Shown here: positions 11,558 through 26,000 of the stretch, in pieces | Numbering within the stretch: position 1 is the first letter of the stretch | Layout of the letters: every line of letters starts with the position of its first letter | Origin: Lichenostomus cassidix | Lineage: Eukaryota; Chordata; Aves; Passeriformes; Meliphagidae | DNA length: 64,000 bases | Direction of reading: 5' to 3' | Assembly (NCBI GenBank): GCA_008360975.2 | Contig: CM039183.1 | Coordinates: 79,892,350 to 79,956,349, forward strand | Translations under genes and position numbers: made by a program | Notes under the pieces: generated by a model | What the model was told of the DNA's origin: nothing | The model's database searches: none | Seen by the model: only the letters and a program-made list of their open reading frames with translations

Positions 11558-12767
11558 CCAGCTCGACCATTTCTGTAATTCAAAAGCCAACGCTATGCCC
11601 TTCTTCACCACGTGGAACTGCTAGCTCCTCTGTCTCTCCAGCAGTAGGACAAGAAGGGGCCCAACTTCTCTCAGATCCAGAAGGACTGACTGTTCTCAAA
11701 TCCACACAGACTGTAAAACCATTTCTTAGAATTACACATGAGATGGTTTGAACACATAAGCTCATCACTCCATACCAATGGCAAGTAATAGATGTTAAAA
11801 TGAATACAAAAAGAAGCAAATGTAAATCAACCCTTTCATTTCTCAGAAACATACGTGGGCTACCTTACAGGCAAACTCTGAGGAGGTGACAGCAGGATGG
11901 GGACCTATTGCAACTGCTGTGTCAAATACGTAAGAGCAATGTGTAGCATACAGAAAAATCAGGGAATACTCCCCTGAAATGTGCCTTACAACAAGACACA
12001 TTAATGCTCTCTCATAGAAAAACTTTGAGAAGCTCATTCTGTGACACTAGTATCTAGTCACACCAACCAAAAGATGTGGTGCTATGGGCCCAAATATCTG
12101 GAGGTTTTGTTAGACAAACCAGAAAGCAGAGTTTTCTGTGTCTTGACTCTGCTTTTCAGACAACCCCTAATAAATCTGTTCCTTGACATGCTAAATCCCC
12201 ATTTTCAGCTGACCAACAACCTCCTCTGATATTTGTGAGTGGTCCAGTCCACAAGAGAAATACAATTGTAAATACAGATGACTTCCATGTTTTAGACCAG
12301 GTTTAGTGTGGACTTCCAGTGTGGAAACTGGATTGTGAACCAATTCAATGCCATCTCAGAACCCATTTTTTCAGTTTATACCTCCCTCACTTTTTCATCC
12401 TATAGAGGAACAGGGGATTAACTAAGTCACTGAATCAGCAAATGTCCTCAGTTTGTCTTCCTTTTCTTACAGGAGTAACAATATTTGGTCCTTTAGTTTC
12501 CTTTGAAAAGTAATGGATCAGAGGCTACCTAGCATGGCCCAGTAACTCCTCTCAAGGAACAGATACAACCAAGACATTCTCTTTACGAGAGATTCCCTGA
12601 CTTTGTTACAGAGGTGCCAAAGAAAAAAGAAAATAGATCTTTAGTAAGTTTACTTCAACCCAGATAAAAGGCAAGGACAACCATCATAAAAGGAGAGCAT
12701 TGACTGCATATTCTACAGAAAAGATGACAGGTCAGAAAACAGCTTTAGTTTTAATTCCAATGAAATG
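11558..12767. other. Unassigned DNA
   Basis: No gene or repeat was recognised on either strand. Small open frames lack recognisable similarity or context. Confidence 0.4.
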
Positions 12768-13322
12768 AGGCGCATTAAGAACAGCATCACCAGCTGGGAG
12801 GGGAGGGAATTGTCCCACTCTGCCTGCACTGGGGAAACCTCACCTCAAGTCCTGTGTGCAGTTTTGGGCACCACAAAGTAAGAAAGAGATTAAACTGTTA
12901 GAATGTCCAAAGGAGAGCAATAAAGATGGTGAAGGGCCTTGAGGGGAAGCTGTGTGAGAAGCAGCTGAGGGCACTTGGTCTGTTCAGCCTGGAGGAGAGG
13001 AGACTGAGTGGAAGAGGAAGAGTAGACACTGATCTCTTCACTCTTGCAACCAGTGACAGGACTAAAGGAAATAGCACGAAGCTGAATCAGGGGAGGTTTA
13101 GGTTGGATATCAGGGAAAGGTTTTTCACCCAGAGGGCAGCTGGGCACTGGAACATGCTCCCCAGGGAAGAGGTCACAGCACCAAGCCTGACAGAGTTCAA
13201 GAAGAATTTGGACGACACTCTCAGGCACATGGTGTGATCCTTGGGGTGTCTTCCACAGTGCCAGGAGTTACACTCAATGATCCTGATGGGTCCCCTCCAG
13301 TTCAGGATATTCTGTGATTCTA
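12768..13322 (+). mobile_element. CR1 LINE, 3' part
   Basis: It follows the CR1 consensus I know from gcattaagaacagcatcacc through tgtgtgcagttttgggcacc, a gttcagcctggaggagagga segment and cactggaacatgctccccag, to the terminus attctgtgattctac, the short repeat that ends CR1 elements. It is 5'-truncated at about 12768. A 103-codon frame (12926..13237) runs through it; this is retroposon tail sequence, not a host gene. Confidence 0.95.
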
Positions 13323-14603
13323 CTAAATGCTCTGGTATGTCAGTAACAAGCGGTTTTTGAGAAAAGTGGAACTACTTTATATTTTGGAGACACTTCCTGA
13401 CTGGCAGCAGTCCCATTTCTCACTTAGGTACTCCACTATCAGCTATTGAGGGAAACAAACAGGGTGGAATGCAAAAAAGTCTCCTGGAAGTAATTATGCA
13501 TACAAAGGAAATTAACATTATAGTATTGGCAACCTTCTATCCGTAGCTTTAAATTTAATTCACAGTTTAATGCAGAGGTAAAATGGACAGAAGATGGCGC
13601 CCCTAATATAGGGCCCACCTTGGCCCTCCTGTCTTTGGTGTCAACAGCTAAAAATCCCCTGTCTGCCCATTACAGATTCTCCTTATTCCAAAGGAAAAGA
13701 GGCTTTTTTTTTTTTTTTCTCTTTAGTTCAGATCCATCAAGACTGTCTCTCAAAAATTCCGCTACTTTGTTCAGTTAAAGGAAGCAGAGAATACATTGTA
13801 TTGACACATTTTCTCAACTATTAAACTATGGTCATGAAACACCAGAAGTTCTCCAACAGCCACATAAAATCCCAAGTCCTGACCAGCCACCCCACAGTCA
13901 AATGCTACTCAGTGTAACATTACAATGAAACAAAAGATGTTATAGACTGTGATTGACACAGAAATATATATTACTTCATAGTCTTGCTACTCTGCAAACA
14001 GAAATCTTCAAGCATGATCAAATTGTATTAAAGACCATAAAGAAAAATTATTTTTAGAATAAATATTGAATATTAGCCTTATAACTGTACAGCAGAATTG
14101 TAAGACAGTAGAGATACTTCATGTATTTTCAATGGTTTGTGTATGTTTAAAATACAGACCCAATAGTCAGGGTAAATTGGGTGGTATTAGTCCTGCAGGA
14201 TTACAGGTCACCCTGAGGAGTGAAAAATTGTAAAATTTAACACTGTGGTTTTCCTATGAAGTAACTCTTGAGTATTCTAATAGAGATGAAAATATATTCT
14301 CTGCATAAGTATTCCTTTCACCCTTCACTTCATACTCTCATCACTTCTCAGGATTGAAGATGTTTCATTTTCCGATTGATTAAGCAAGGTAATTAATTTT
14401 TAACACTGACTTCGATGGCAGTACCTAAAAATATTCAGATACCCTTAAGACTGAAGGCCCAAAGCTGTAAAGGCAATTCTTATTATAACTAACTAACTAA
14501 ATAAAAGAGTAGTACTATACTCCCAAACCTTGCAGTTATTCTCTCAGAATCCTTACTGGTAAACTGTCAGTATAAGATATGATTTCTCACATACTACACA
14601 TAC
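13323..14603. other. DNA downstream of the BCKDHB terminal coding exon
   Basis: AT-rich sequence beginning right after the CR1 and ending at the potential splice donor after the BCKDHB stop. It holds a T homopolymer near 13706..13720 and short AACT repeats near 14490..14502. It is either 3' UTR (if the donor is not used) or intron. Confidence 0.5.
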
Positions 14604-14615
14604 CTGTACTACTGC
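14604..14615 (-). other. BCKDHB: BCKDHB 3' UTR start and splice donor just after stop
   Basis: After the TGA the minus strand reads GCAGTAGTACAG and then GTATGTG, a near-consensus splice donor (CAG|GTATGT) with GT at 14603-14602. Only 12 nt separate the stop from the potential exon junction. That is inside the roughly 50-nt limit for nonsense-mediated decay, so splicing here would be tolerated. I recall human BCKDHB transcripts that differ by a 3' UTR exon, which fits. That the donor is used is inference. Confidence 0.6.
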
Positions 14616-14759
<144 letters not shown>

Positions 14760-17700
14760 TTAACAGAAATACAAAATGAATGTTAGTGAGGACATTATTT
14801 TCAGGCATCACAAATTGAGGTCAAATGAACTTTGCCAGACTGACAGTCCCGGAAACTCAAAACTTCTATTTATATCACTGAATAAGTAGTTGAGACCCAG
14901 AACAGTGCTTCCTTTTGCCCAAAGGTCCTTATTAAAATAACAACTTGTATTAATGTTATTTTCATTTTCTACATGTGTGCTGTGTTAAATCATAGGCAGG
15001 TTATATTTAGTACATCTGCTATACATCCAGACAACTGCTGCCAAGAAACAAATATTTTAGGAACAAAGGAGTAAGAGTCTCTTTCCTGTGCCACTTTTAA
15101 ACTTATAGAAAAATTATATAATCAAAGAATGCATATTATTTGTTGAATATATGAATATCACATTCAAACTTCTTTAAACTCAGATTATTAAGGCTCTGTC
15201 TAAGCACTAAGCAGTTATGGAAATTAAGTGGATTTGCATATCTCGAACCTTTGAGTCAAAGCCATGCTCTACTCTAAACCCCACAACTTGTGTTCTACTT
15301 GGAGATCAGATTTGGTAATGACTATTAGAGTTTCATTACTTGACCTAGTCAGGCATAAAATACCACACTAATCTGGAGGTAACCTGTAAATATGTAACAT
15401 TATCAGACTTAGTAACCAAATAAATAGTGGGGTTTCAATCTTCTTACTCTCAAGTACCAGAGTGATAGCATGGACCACAAAAATCTGTAAGACATAGATG
15501 TAGAAATAACCTAGCCAGATCAAACTGATGTTGATGCTAATTATCAGCTCCCTTTCTCCCCATCTCTTAAATACAGATATTTGCTTTCCAAAGCAGACAA
15601 ATGAAGGGATAAAACATGCCTCCTCCTGGTCTCTCCTTGGTCTCTCCTTTATGAACTGCAGCAACTGAGACATCCTGGCCAACTCCCCCTGTACTTGGCT
15701 CAGCAAAATGGAAGATGATTATCTACTGGTCCTTTTCTGCCAAGCCCACAAGGAAAATAGTTAAAAAGCTATGCTTTTCTGCAAGACAGTGCTAAGTGTT
15801 TTCTCAGACTGATGAACTGTTTTGAATGCATGTTGCCTTGCAGTTCATGGCAGTTTAACTTTCTGTACTTTCTACACGTCACAGTACTTGGCAGTATAGA
15901 AGGTGCTGGTAACACACTGAGATCTCAACCTTTCACTCCAGCATTGTGAAGTGCGTTTTTCTGGACAATGAATGGAAGTAGTAAGTCCAAGACGTTGTGT
16001 GACTGCACTCAGTACCAATTACACTTAATAGTGAACTAATTCAAATAGAAAATTTCACAGTCTGAGTAGGTCTGAGGTAAAATATATATATGCAAACAAT
16101 ATAAATATTTTTGAGGTCCATTTCCAGGCACTCCTGTCTTTGAGTGAAAGATTCTCTTTAGAACAAAATACTGGGAAGTAGAGAGTAATAAATCCTTCAT
16201 CTGTCTACAAGGTAGATCATGATGCCTTATTCCAACCTGCTGGCAAAGGTATTTTTGGTTTTAAAGAGTCCTTGATTCTCATGTTGTAAATGCCCAATAA
16301 GACAAGGTAATAGTTTTTGAACCATCTCAAAACTGACTGCCCAATCCACCTGTCAGGTTGCATTACCACAAAACATGCAAGTGTGTTCTAGACCCACAAC
16401 CTCCCAGTCCTGCATTGCTGTTTTCAAGTACCCAAAAGAGACCACTATCTAGGAGACAGACAGTTTAAACAAACTGATATTTTTCAAGTAAAGATGTTAG
16501 GAAAAAACCATAAAAGTTACATGGTTTTTAGTAAAGTAAAGTAGTAGGCATGGGATTTCTGATTCAGTGTAAAATAGTTTAGACTCAGTTTTGAAAATCT
16601 GTATGAAAAAGTCCTACTCATTTAGCAGGATATCTGTAACTTCCAAAATTCAACTAAAGTAAAAAGTTATTGTTTTGTTAGAAACATAAATGTTTAAAAA
16701 AGCAACATATATAGTTATTAGTTCAATCAATCTAATATTTTCTTAATGTAAAAAAATCAAACAAATCATTAAATTGCTGTTCTTGCTCTGCTTCCTAACT
16801 GCAGAGGCCAAATTCTGGCCTCAGTTATTTAATATGACCTTTGCCAATTTTCCTTCATTTGCCTAATTTTCCCTCAAAGCTTCCTGGAGAATACATGATT
16901 ATATTCTATAAAGGCATTATAATTGGTCGCATAATTCTATCTCAACATTTGATGCTTAATATACATTTACGAAGACTTTTCAAAACAACTTAAGAGCACA
17001 GGTCACAGTAGAAAACTGTTCTTGAAATTCATAGCAGTCAGTCAAATGCATCACACACACACCACTTGAAAACAATCACATGCCTTGATTGTTAGGCTAA
17101 GGCTAAAACCAAGGACTTGCTGGATGCTGCATGATCACACGTGAAATGGATCCTTCAGTACTTGGTATGCTCAATCTATTTCCCTAGATTACAATATTCT
17201 AGTGTGCTAATATAGAAAACTTTATCCAAGTTTATTTTAGCTTTATTTAAAAGTATATTTTACTTCTATCAGAGATTCAGGTACTCATTCCTAAATCAGA
17301 GTTCTGAGTGTAAAACTCTTTAAAGTGTATGATTGAGAACTCCAGACATTTATAGAGATACACAGTTGTACAAAAAGGATAAAATAAGAAAAGCAATTCA
17401 TTACTGGGCATTAGTGAAAGAAAACATTACTCATCCGTCTGCAATGTATTGAAAAATAAAGCAGTCTTATCCACTGTTTGGAGGAAGTGCTCTTAGGCAC
17501 CTGGCCAAGAAGAAAACAGTTTAAGAATTTTTTTGCTCCAGCCTGTCGTTCCTCTGAAGGGAGTCGCTACAATTCCACAGTCATAGTAAACAAATCTTCA
17601 AATGCAAACACTTTGGTACATACTGGTAAATAAGACTATTTAATGCATAGCTAGCAAATCAAACAGATTCAAACTCAGTCTTTCCCTCTACCATAGCCTT

Positions 17701-20700
17701 ACTTTCTTTACTTCCATATTGTTTGGATCTAGTTCATTTTTCCCGTCTAACTGGCATGGATTGAAATTAGTAAACAGGATTTTTTAAAATTATTTTTCAT
17801 TTCTACTGGTATGTAGAATACTTCCTAAGTGAGAAAGCTGTCCTTTAAAAAGAAATTATTTCTGCAACATTTCACATCCTCAGGGTCTCTCCAATACTAT
17901 TCCTATTTTGCAACACTACAAGTACCCCAAAAAACTGACAACTGCTAGAATGTCAGATGACTCCTATATGAGATCACTGATCTTACAACTCCTTTTTCAG
18001 TACAGGAATTTACTTTCTGTAGGGTGATAATCAAAAAGTTGATATTAAAGACTAATATGAACACGAAGAGCTGGATAGAACTTTTATTTTGATATAATAG
18101 CTATTATAATAAAAAGAAGACTAAACATAAGATTAAAGTCCATTACACAAGGCAAATCATAGGAACATTCTTCATGCAAGAGTACCCATTTTTTGCTGAC
18201 AATAACTAAAAAATTTAGACTTAGGAAGTCACACGACAAGTTGCAAAGGCTTAATTAAATTGCAGTCAGTTTGTCAATTACAACTCTGACTTTTGCCATC
18301 TCATTTACAGATTATAAAATTTTAAAAACCACATACATAATTGAAGAACTTTTCAGAGAGAAAACTTATCATATCAGAGTTTCACTTTCTGTTCTGGACT
18401 TTTATTCAGATTTATTTATGCTGCAGCCATAAACTAAAGTGGGGGTTTAAACAGTTAAGAAAATTTTTTTCAGATCACTTTGTTGATGATTATTGTATCT
18501 ATATTATTTATTACTTCCCCATATGGATTTTCAGCTGTAAATTACCTACTATTGTAAAAATACGGTGAAACCTACTATAGGTTAATAATGAACACAACAA
18601 TCTCATTTACAATAAAATCTAATTTTTGACTCAGAGCTTAGATAACGAGTTTCAAAAGAAGCTTTCCAAAGATGTTGTCAATAAAGCCCCATTTTATAAA
18701 AAGTGGGTTTCATGCAATAAAGCTGACAATAAATAAAGATTAAAGGTATTTTTCTTTGGTTTATGTTTAAAAATAATGTCTAACTTGAAAAACTTACTTT
18801 CAATAACAGAGAAGTCTAGCATCTGCAGGTTTTCATATGTTTCTCAATTGTAGTACAGTACTTTTACAGCTGCAAGCACCAAACGCTACACATTTTTAAC
18901 ATAATTTGCTTTGACAACATATATATGTCAAATTCCTATGAACACTCACTTCTATGAGCTACATAAGTACTATACAATACACCCACAAGGTATTTTCAAG
19001 TTGAGATACGTATAGAGAAAGATATATATAGTCTTTCTTTGCAGGAACTTTTTTTTTCCAACAGCTTAGCCATTTTCACCTTAACATTTTTTTATAAATC
19101 TTTTCCTGATAGTTACAACAGTGACACAATTTTTCCTCAGCGAACTCAGCAGTTATATGTTGTAAACTTTTAACTTCTACCAAAGATTTTTCTCCTTTTT
19201 AAATCATTTTAAGACTACTATTTATAATTTAGCACAGATTGGTAATGTGTCATTTTATGTGCTACCAATTCTTTGAATTTATATAATTAATATCTTGTCA
19301 AATATAGAAAAATAGTTCACTGCTAAAATTATTTATCTTATGACTGCCAAAAGAGATAATATTTTTACTTACAAAATACTTCAGTAATTATAAAATAAAG
19401 AAGAATTTATGGGGGAAAAGTCTGTTCTGTGTAATTCATTGCCTTTTCACCATCAAAAAGCAATTAACTTCAAATATTGTCTCTATAGTAATAAATCACA
19501 TAAAACAGTATTTATAGATTAAGTCAAATTTACTATATAAAAGATAAACTATTATAACATAAAATGAACAATTCATACACAGGCTTGAAGATTGCCTTTG
19601 CATTTTATTTCAGCCAGCTTCAAAAATGAACAGAACAACCTTTAATAACCCAATACATGACTGGTATGGTCTGTTCAATTTTCTTTATCAAGTTAACAAC
19701 AGAACCACTCCAACATTCACAGCAGAAGCATTAACTTGAAGCTGTTGGAATTAGAGCCTCAGTCAGTGGCTTAGTTGTCTTGGTGGCAGAACTGCACAAA
19801 GAAATCAGCACAGCATTCCCAAGGTATTTACAATACAAAACAAAACAAAAAAAACCATAAACCAAACAAAACCAAATCTTTATTTATATCAAACAGATGA
19901 TATTTTCAAAAAGGAGGAAAATGAATAAAAAGTAATTTTTATTTACTCACAACCTATCCTATGTTTTATGTAAAAAGGCAAAGACTTTGTATGAAAATTT
20001 TAGACCATTTAAATTGACTCTGATGTAATCTAGGACCAGAATTAAAATATACTCAGTTCAGAAGAACACACAGATAGGAGTTTAGCTCTTCCCAGTAAAT
20101 GTATAATTTGCATTGTTTGGGGTATGAGGTGCAGCAGCCAGCACAATTCTCCACAAAATAAATGGCACAAGACAGATGCACTTGAGAGGATGTAACAGGA
20201 CTTTCAGGTTATGGAATATGCTACTGTTTCAAGTGAACCATAACAATGTCCTTTGGCAAGTCAGGTGTTTGAAAATTAATTGCAATCCACTAGATGATCG
20301 CTTCCCACCTTTTTGCTACAAATACTAAAAACACTATTTTTTCCTAGGCAATTATTGCTACCCCATAGCTGAAAAAATCTAAGGTCTTTCCTAATTACGT
20401 ATCTTATACGTTAGATATGCAGACAAAAATTATTCAAACAGAAATTATTACTGTGTATAGCAGCAAACCATCATACAGCAAATTCACGACAAATTATGTT
20501 GTTCTATAGTACATTCCAAGTTTCCTGTGCATTTCCTTAAGCGCCAATTACGAATATTTGCACCGGGACCCACATATTTTCTAAAAGCATACCCAAAGCC
20601 CCAGAGCTAGAATGATTCCCCTGACTCACAAGTATCTGAAGGTTCCTCCTTTATTGAGTTACTTGGCATTACTAACTCATCTTTTCAGTAAACGATCCTG

Positions 20701-23029
20701 CAAACTGCTGCAAGTACAATAACATGACTGAATAATCCACGGGAAATCAATGCAGCTGAAGTGCCTGCATAAAATTATTCTTACATTAAAATGTTTGCAG
20801 ATCACAGGTCATTTTCCTCCATGAATGAGCAGCTGTTCTGCACAACAAACACCGGTTAAGCTTTTCAGTGAAGATTAAATTACTTCTAATTACTTCCTAC
20901 CTTTTAATAACAAAGCTAGAAATATGCTACCAATACAATCAGACTTTATACTTTTCGATCATCACTTATCACCTACCATTCTAATTACTTATTTAAGTTT
21001 TTTGTAAAAACATCTCCTGGTTAAGCTTTGCATGCCAAAAGTGACTAGAAGGATTTGCTGCTACGAGTTTTAATAGTCAGTGAGTGGTATTTTTATTTTT
21101 ACAGCTGTTGAGGCAGCTGAGAGATTCTTGCAAAGACAGCCTTGTCAGTGTACGTATCTGGCACAGTACTTCTCATAGAAGTACTTCGCTCAACACACAC
21201 TAATGAACTTCAAAAGAAATGCAATTTCAGCTGCTGTTACTAAACAATTTAAACCTGCACATTTCCCCTTTTATACTGAACCATTTCCATTTTGGATCGG
21301 CACAGTGAGAATGACGCTGTCACTGTGACTGTCACCAAATCCTTCTCCAGGGCAAACCACAGCTTGGCCAGGCAGCCAGGGAGAGGCAAGTACAAAGGAA
21401 CTATCCTGTCCTCCTGTGAAAACATCAAGGCTTGCCTAATATTTTCCAAGAATTTTCTGTATGATCACCTTTGCAAAGTAATGATCATGCAAAGTAGGCT
21501 CAGAGCAGAAGGGATTATTCGATTACTTGACACAAAGATATAAGGAATTTTATAGCGTATTCTTTAAATCAAGCTGTCATTTTAATTATACATTTAATTT
21601 ACAGGAAGCTGCTTGATGGTTCAAGCCCTCGGGTAGAAGAATTCTAGTGAAAAGCTTCAAGTGAATAATAATTATTCTCTCATATAAAGGCAAAATTAAC
21701 AGTTAAGAAAGATGACTGGTGAGAATAGAGAGCTAATTTTTATTCCACAGTAAAAAGTTGGAGAAAATGTAATGAGGTTTTAATATAAAGGTTTATGCAA
21801 AAAAATACTCAGAAACACTAAATTAATTATGTTTGAGACTGAGCTTTTGGGTTCAGGCAAACCCAAAAAGCATGAAATAACAATTTTACCAAATTTCTTA
21901 CAGTAATTAGCTTTTCTTCTTTTCTAGAGATGCAATTTTTTATAGTTTTGATCATTCTTCACTTCATTTTCTAACTTACTATTCAAACAGGCTACATTGA
22001 TATTCCAGTGTAATGAAAAATTGCTAACAAAACAAACAAAAACAAGACCTCTAAGAGAATAAGGAGTTAATATTTCATTAATTTTTGCAGCTATAAATAG
22101 TCAATGTAACTCTGCTACAAAAGACCACGAAATGTGCTGCAAATGAAACACTTTCATTTTAAAATGTTTAGTAAGACCATAAACAGTTAGCATTACATCT
22201 CTTAATTTAAAAACTGGTCAAAAAATGAATATGTAGAATAATATATTTCAGAGGCTATGAAATTTTGAGTTTACTTTTATGCCAGAACAAACAGTTCAAA
22301 ATTATTGCCCTGATTTTGAAGAGTCAATGAAATGCAGGTATAAAAACAAATGCATTGGACCTGCGGCATATCCAGCAATATTACACACACAAACACACAT
22401 AACAGAGTTAATTATTTTTACACAATAGAGAAACATAACAGTAGATGGTAAATGTATATTTTAGGAGTCTCACTGAAGTTTTCATTGGATTAAGTCCAAG
22501 TATTTAACTTGGTCTCTCTTTTAGAACTGACCATTTAAAGAAATTTCGTTCTTAAAATGGTTGTGCCAACTTTATTTTTATACTAAATCATTTACACAAT
22601 TTTAGTTTTCACTTCACTAATGAATTTACTGATTTAAAGTCAAAACTATAAATCTTACACATACCTTAATCTATGTCTTCCACCAATGTTATCAATTATA
22701 CACTGAAATTTCTTAATGAAGAAACAAAGTAAAATACTTACAGAGCTGCCTTAGTTACTGTGAAACACCTCTCATGATTTTCTTTTTTTCAGTTTCAGTT
22801 AGCACTCAACATACAACTGCCATGAATGAAATGTAAAAATAACCTATTGGTAATATTGCAAAATGAAAATTGCAATACAGTTCAAACTGAGATTTTCTTT
22901 TCCCCCTATGTGTCTGCTAAACAGTAAAAATAAAAATGTTTCCCTCATGTAAATACTTAGGAGAAAGTCTTTTTCAGTTTATTCACTAACTAAAATTTTT
23001 GCAGAACTCAATCCACCAGGACTCTACAG

Positions 23030-23097
23030 GAGATATCTACAGGACAGGATATCTAGATATCTGTTAGAGATATCTACAGGACTAGATATCTCTAACA
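23030..23097. repeat. Nested direct and inverted repeat
   Basis: The unit gagatatctacagga occurs at 23030..23044 and again at 23067..23081, 37 bp apart. The second copy lies in a perfect inverted repeat: a 15-bp arm tgttagagatatcta (23062..23076), a six-base spacer and its exact reverse complement (23083..23097). Several copies of the palindromic agatatct core are included. Confidence 0.85.
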
Positions 23098-26000
23098 AAT
23101 GGTATTCAATAGCATAACACATAAAATCACAATATCATAAATATAAAATGGAGCCATAGTACAAATGAACATTAATTTACTATTTACAAGGTCTGATTTT
23201 ATCAAGCTAATTATTAAACAGCAATCCTACTGCATACCTGCCCTGAAAAAAAATCCCCATCAGTATTATATTAATGCAGGATTGTTTGAGAATTAGTGGC
23301 CCCTATGTCTGATTATTTTTTTCCGTATTTAATATAATTCTTGAAGCACTTTGGGTCTTGTATCCAGTACTGTAATTGCACAATAGCATAAACTCTAGCC
23401 TTTTGCAATCACAGAGACTGTGATACATGACATACAAGAGGAAGCACAAAAGGAAAAAACAAAATGTAGAATTCTGTGAAACTCTGAGCTTTTACTTAGG
23501 TCCATTTGCTTTGCTAGTAGCCAAACTCACCATTGCTCGAACCAGATTTACTATGTCAGATGTCAAGGATTAGGTGCACTGACACTGATGTGCTCTTCCA
23601 GCTGGGCAACCACAGAACCAAAGCACATTTTTAAACAGTTACCCAGTCATGGAAATTCCTGTGCTCACCAGCCCATACATCAGATTTCCTCTCAATAAAT
23701 GGCCACTAAGCCATGAACAGCTAAAGTTGGGGGTTTTTCCCAAACTTCTGAGAAAGCTTAAGGACACAAAACTTGGCAAGGTCTCAGAACTGAAGTCCTG
23801 TCTCTGCCATCACAGAAGGCCACAGTCTCTATCACAAACTGATCCTATTTGACTATATTGTATTGTATTGTGGTGATAACGCTGTAATGTGGCTATTGAC
23901 TTCTTTTATCCATGCACCTTCTTGTATGACAGTTCATCTTGAAACCCTTTTTCTAATTTCAAGGTATTCATTTCAGATCTAATTTCAAGCTATTAATTTT
24001 TTTAAAATTCATACATATTTTTTCCCCAGTATTACTTTAGCAAACACTTTTCTGATGGTTACCTTTGCTTATTTTTCCAGTACATTTATGAACAGGACTT
24101 ACATTCCTGTAGTCTTCCTTTTGATAATGGGAAAAAGGCAGGCCACATTAAGCTATTTTCATAGAGCAGGATCTCCACAGCCTCTGATGACCCTAGCAGC
24201 TCCTGACTCACATCATCTGGTTTCAATACTTTTTTAAAAAAACTAGTTGGTCACACCACTGTCTTCTACAACAAAATAAGGCCTTATTATTTCTACTTAT
24301 AAGAGCCTCTCCAAACACACTCATCTTTTTATCCAACTGCAGAATACACAACTGAGCTGAAGGTAATTGATACACCAGCTCTTCCTCTTTTGCCCAACTA
24401 ATCATAAACTTATGCTAAAAAAAAGTTAGTAGTTCCTAGGCAAGTAGAAACCCTGCTTCTGCTTCTGAGACCCCCAACATCAGGCAGGTCAATTACAGGG
24501 TCATAATTTTTACCATATCAACAACAGACTGACTTTGAGACTTAAAAATTCCGGGGTTTGTAAATAAGAAAATACAACAGTGTTAAGATCTAACCAAATC
24601 TTAAGAAATGCTGCTCTTACAACTTGGTAATATTTTTGAGAGCCCAACACACTACAATCCCCACATCATATACCTTGCAGTTCTTGTACTGACAAGATTT
24701 TTTAATGTCAGGATCTAATCTGTCAGGTTAATCTGGCACAATCTACATTCACTGTATAAAGCGCAGCAAATTCACTGACAAATTAAGTTTCAGAAAACAT
24801 CAGGCTAACAAAAAGTTTTATCAGAACACAATTAACAGAAGAAAATTAGTACTTCATGGTTTTAGGAGGGAATTCAGATCTATGAAAACAGAAAAACAGC
24901 ATTTGAAAAAATCCACCCAGTACAGAAGTTATTATGGGGCTCTTCTCACTGTATTTGGCGAGATTTTTCACTTGTCAGATGGTATAAATACAGTCAGCCA
25001 ATCCTGCTAACAACTGTAAGAATGAAACCTGCAGACACTGCTGACATCGATTTAGATCCCTAAAGATACAGTTTAAGTGTTAGACATCGTACTTTTCCTT
25101 GATCAAGACAAGAAACATGCTCTCAAATGTCTTCTTTTGTGGTTGCTTTAAAAAAAACCCATGAAATAAAATTCACATGTAACACTATATTCATGGTCTG
25201 TATCTGTTATGAATTCAGGGATACTCCAAAAATTATGAGGTTCTTGGCTGCACAGTTTCCATGAGTCTCCATTGTAAAATCAATATTCCTTTAAACGCTC
25301 TACAAAAATAGAGGCTTAAGCATCTTTCTCTGAACAGCATATAATTTTTCAAGGCATTTCTATTTATTCTAGTGATCACCACAAATTATACAGAGAAAGA
25401 ATAGCTTAGCTTGTAGTGGTTAATAAACAACTTCAGCCTAGAAGATGCTGTGACCAAACAAATCAGTGGCTGAGATTTGCTGTAGCACAGTGACCGAAGT
25501 TGCTGCTTTGCAGTTTTCTTCTTAAATACAATGGTTTCCTTTATTCAAACATCTTTTGGAAGTTTTCTGATTATTTGATATATTTTTTCTAAATTATGGC
25601 TGTTTTCAAGACTCCTTTCTTTCTGACTTTTCCTGAGCCAAAGAATCACATAGGAGTAAAACAGTTCCGTGTAATTCATCAGCTTGTTACCATTAAAAAT
25701 CAAGTAATGTTATTTATGCTCTTGAAAGTGAGACAATTTTAGAAGACAATCAATAGGATAACTAATTCTCAGGCGCTGGTAAAAAGTTTCTAATCTCTCC
25801 GTAGGGATATTTGCTCTAAAATGAAATGTACCACTCTTTGAAGATATTAATCCTTACTGACTGTGAAGAAGGCCTGTAGAGCCTAGATCAGAGATATAAT
25901 TTCAGATCAATCCTGAGTAATTATGAAGAAAAATTCAAATCCATACCCCCTCATTGCAACAGCTGCCTTTATTTACACAGATAGTCGCAGAGATGAGACG

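Noticed and set aside
12890..13237. Plus-strand (103-codon) and minus-strand (112-codon) frames
   Set aside because: Both fall inside the CR1 at 12768..13322; they are retroposon tail sequence and its complement.
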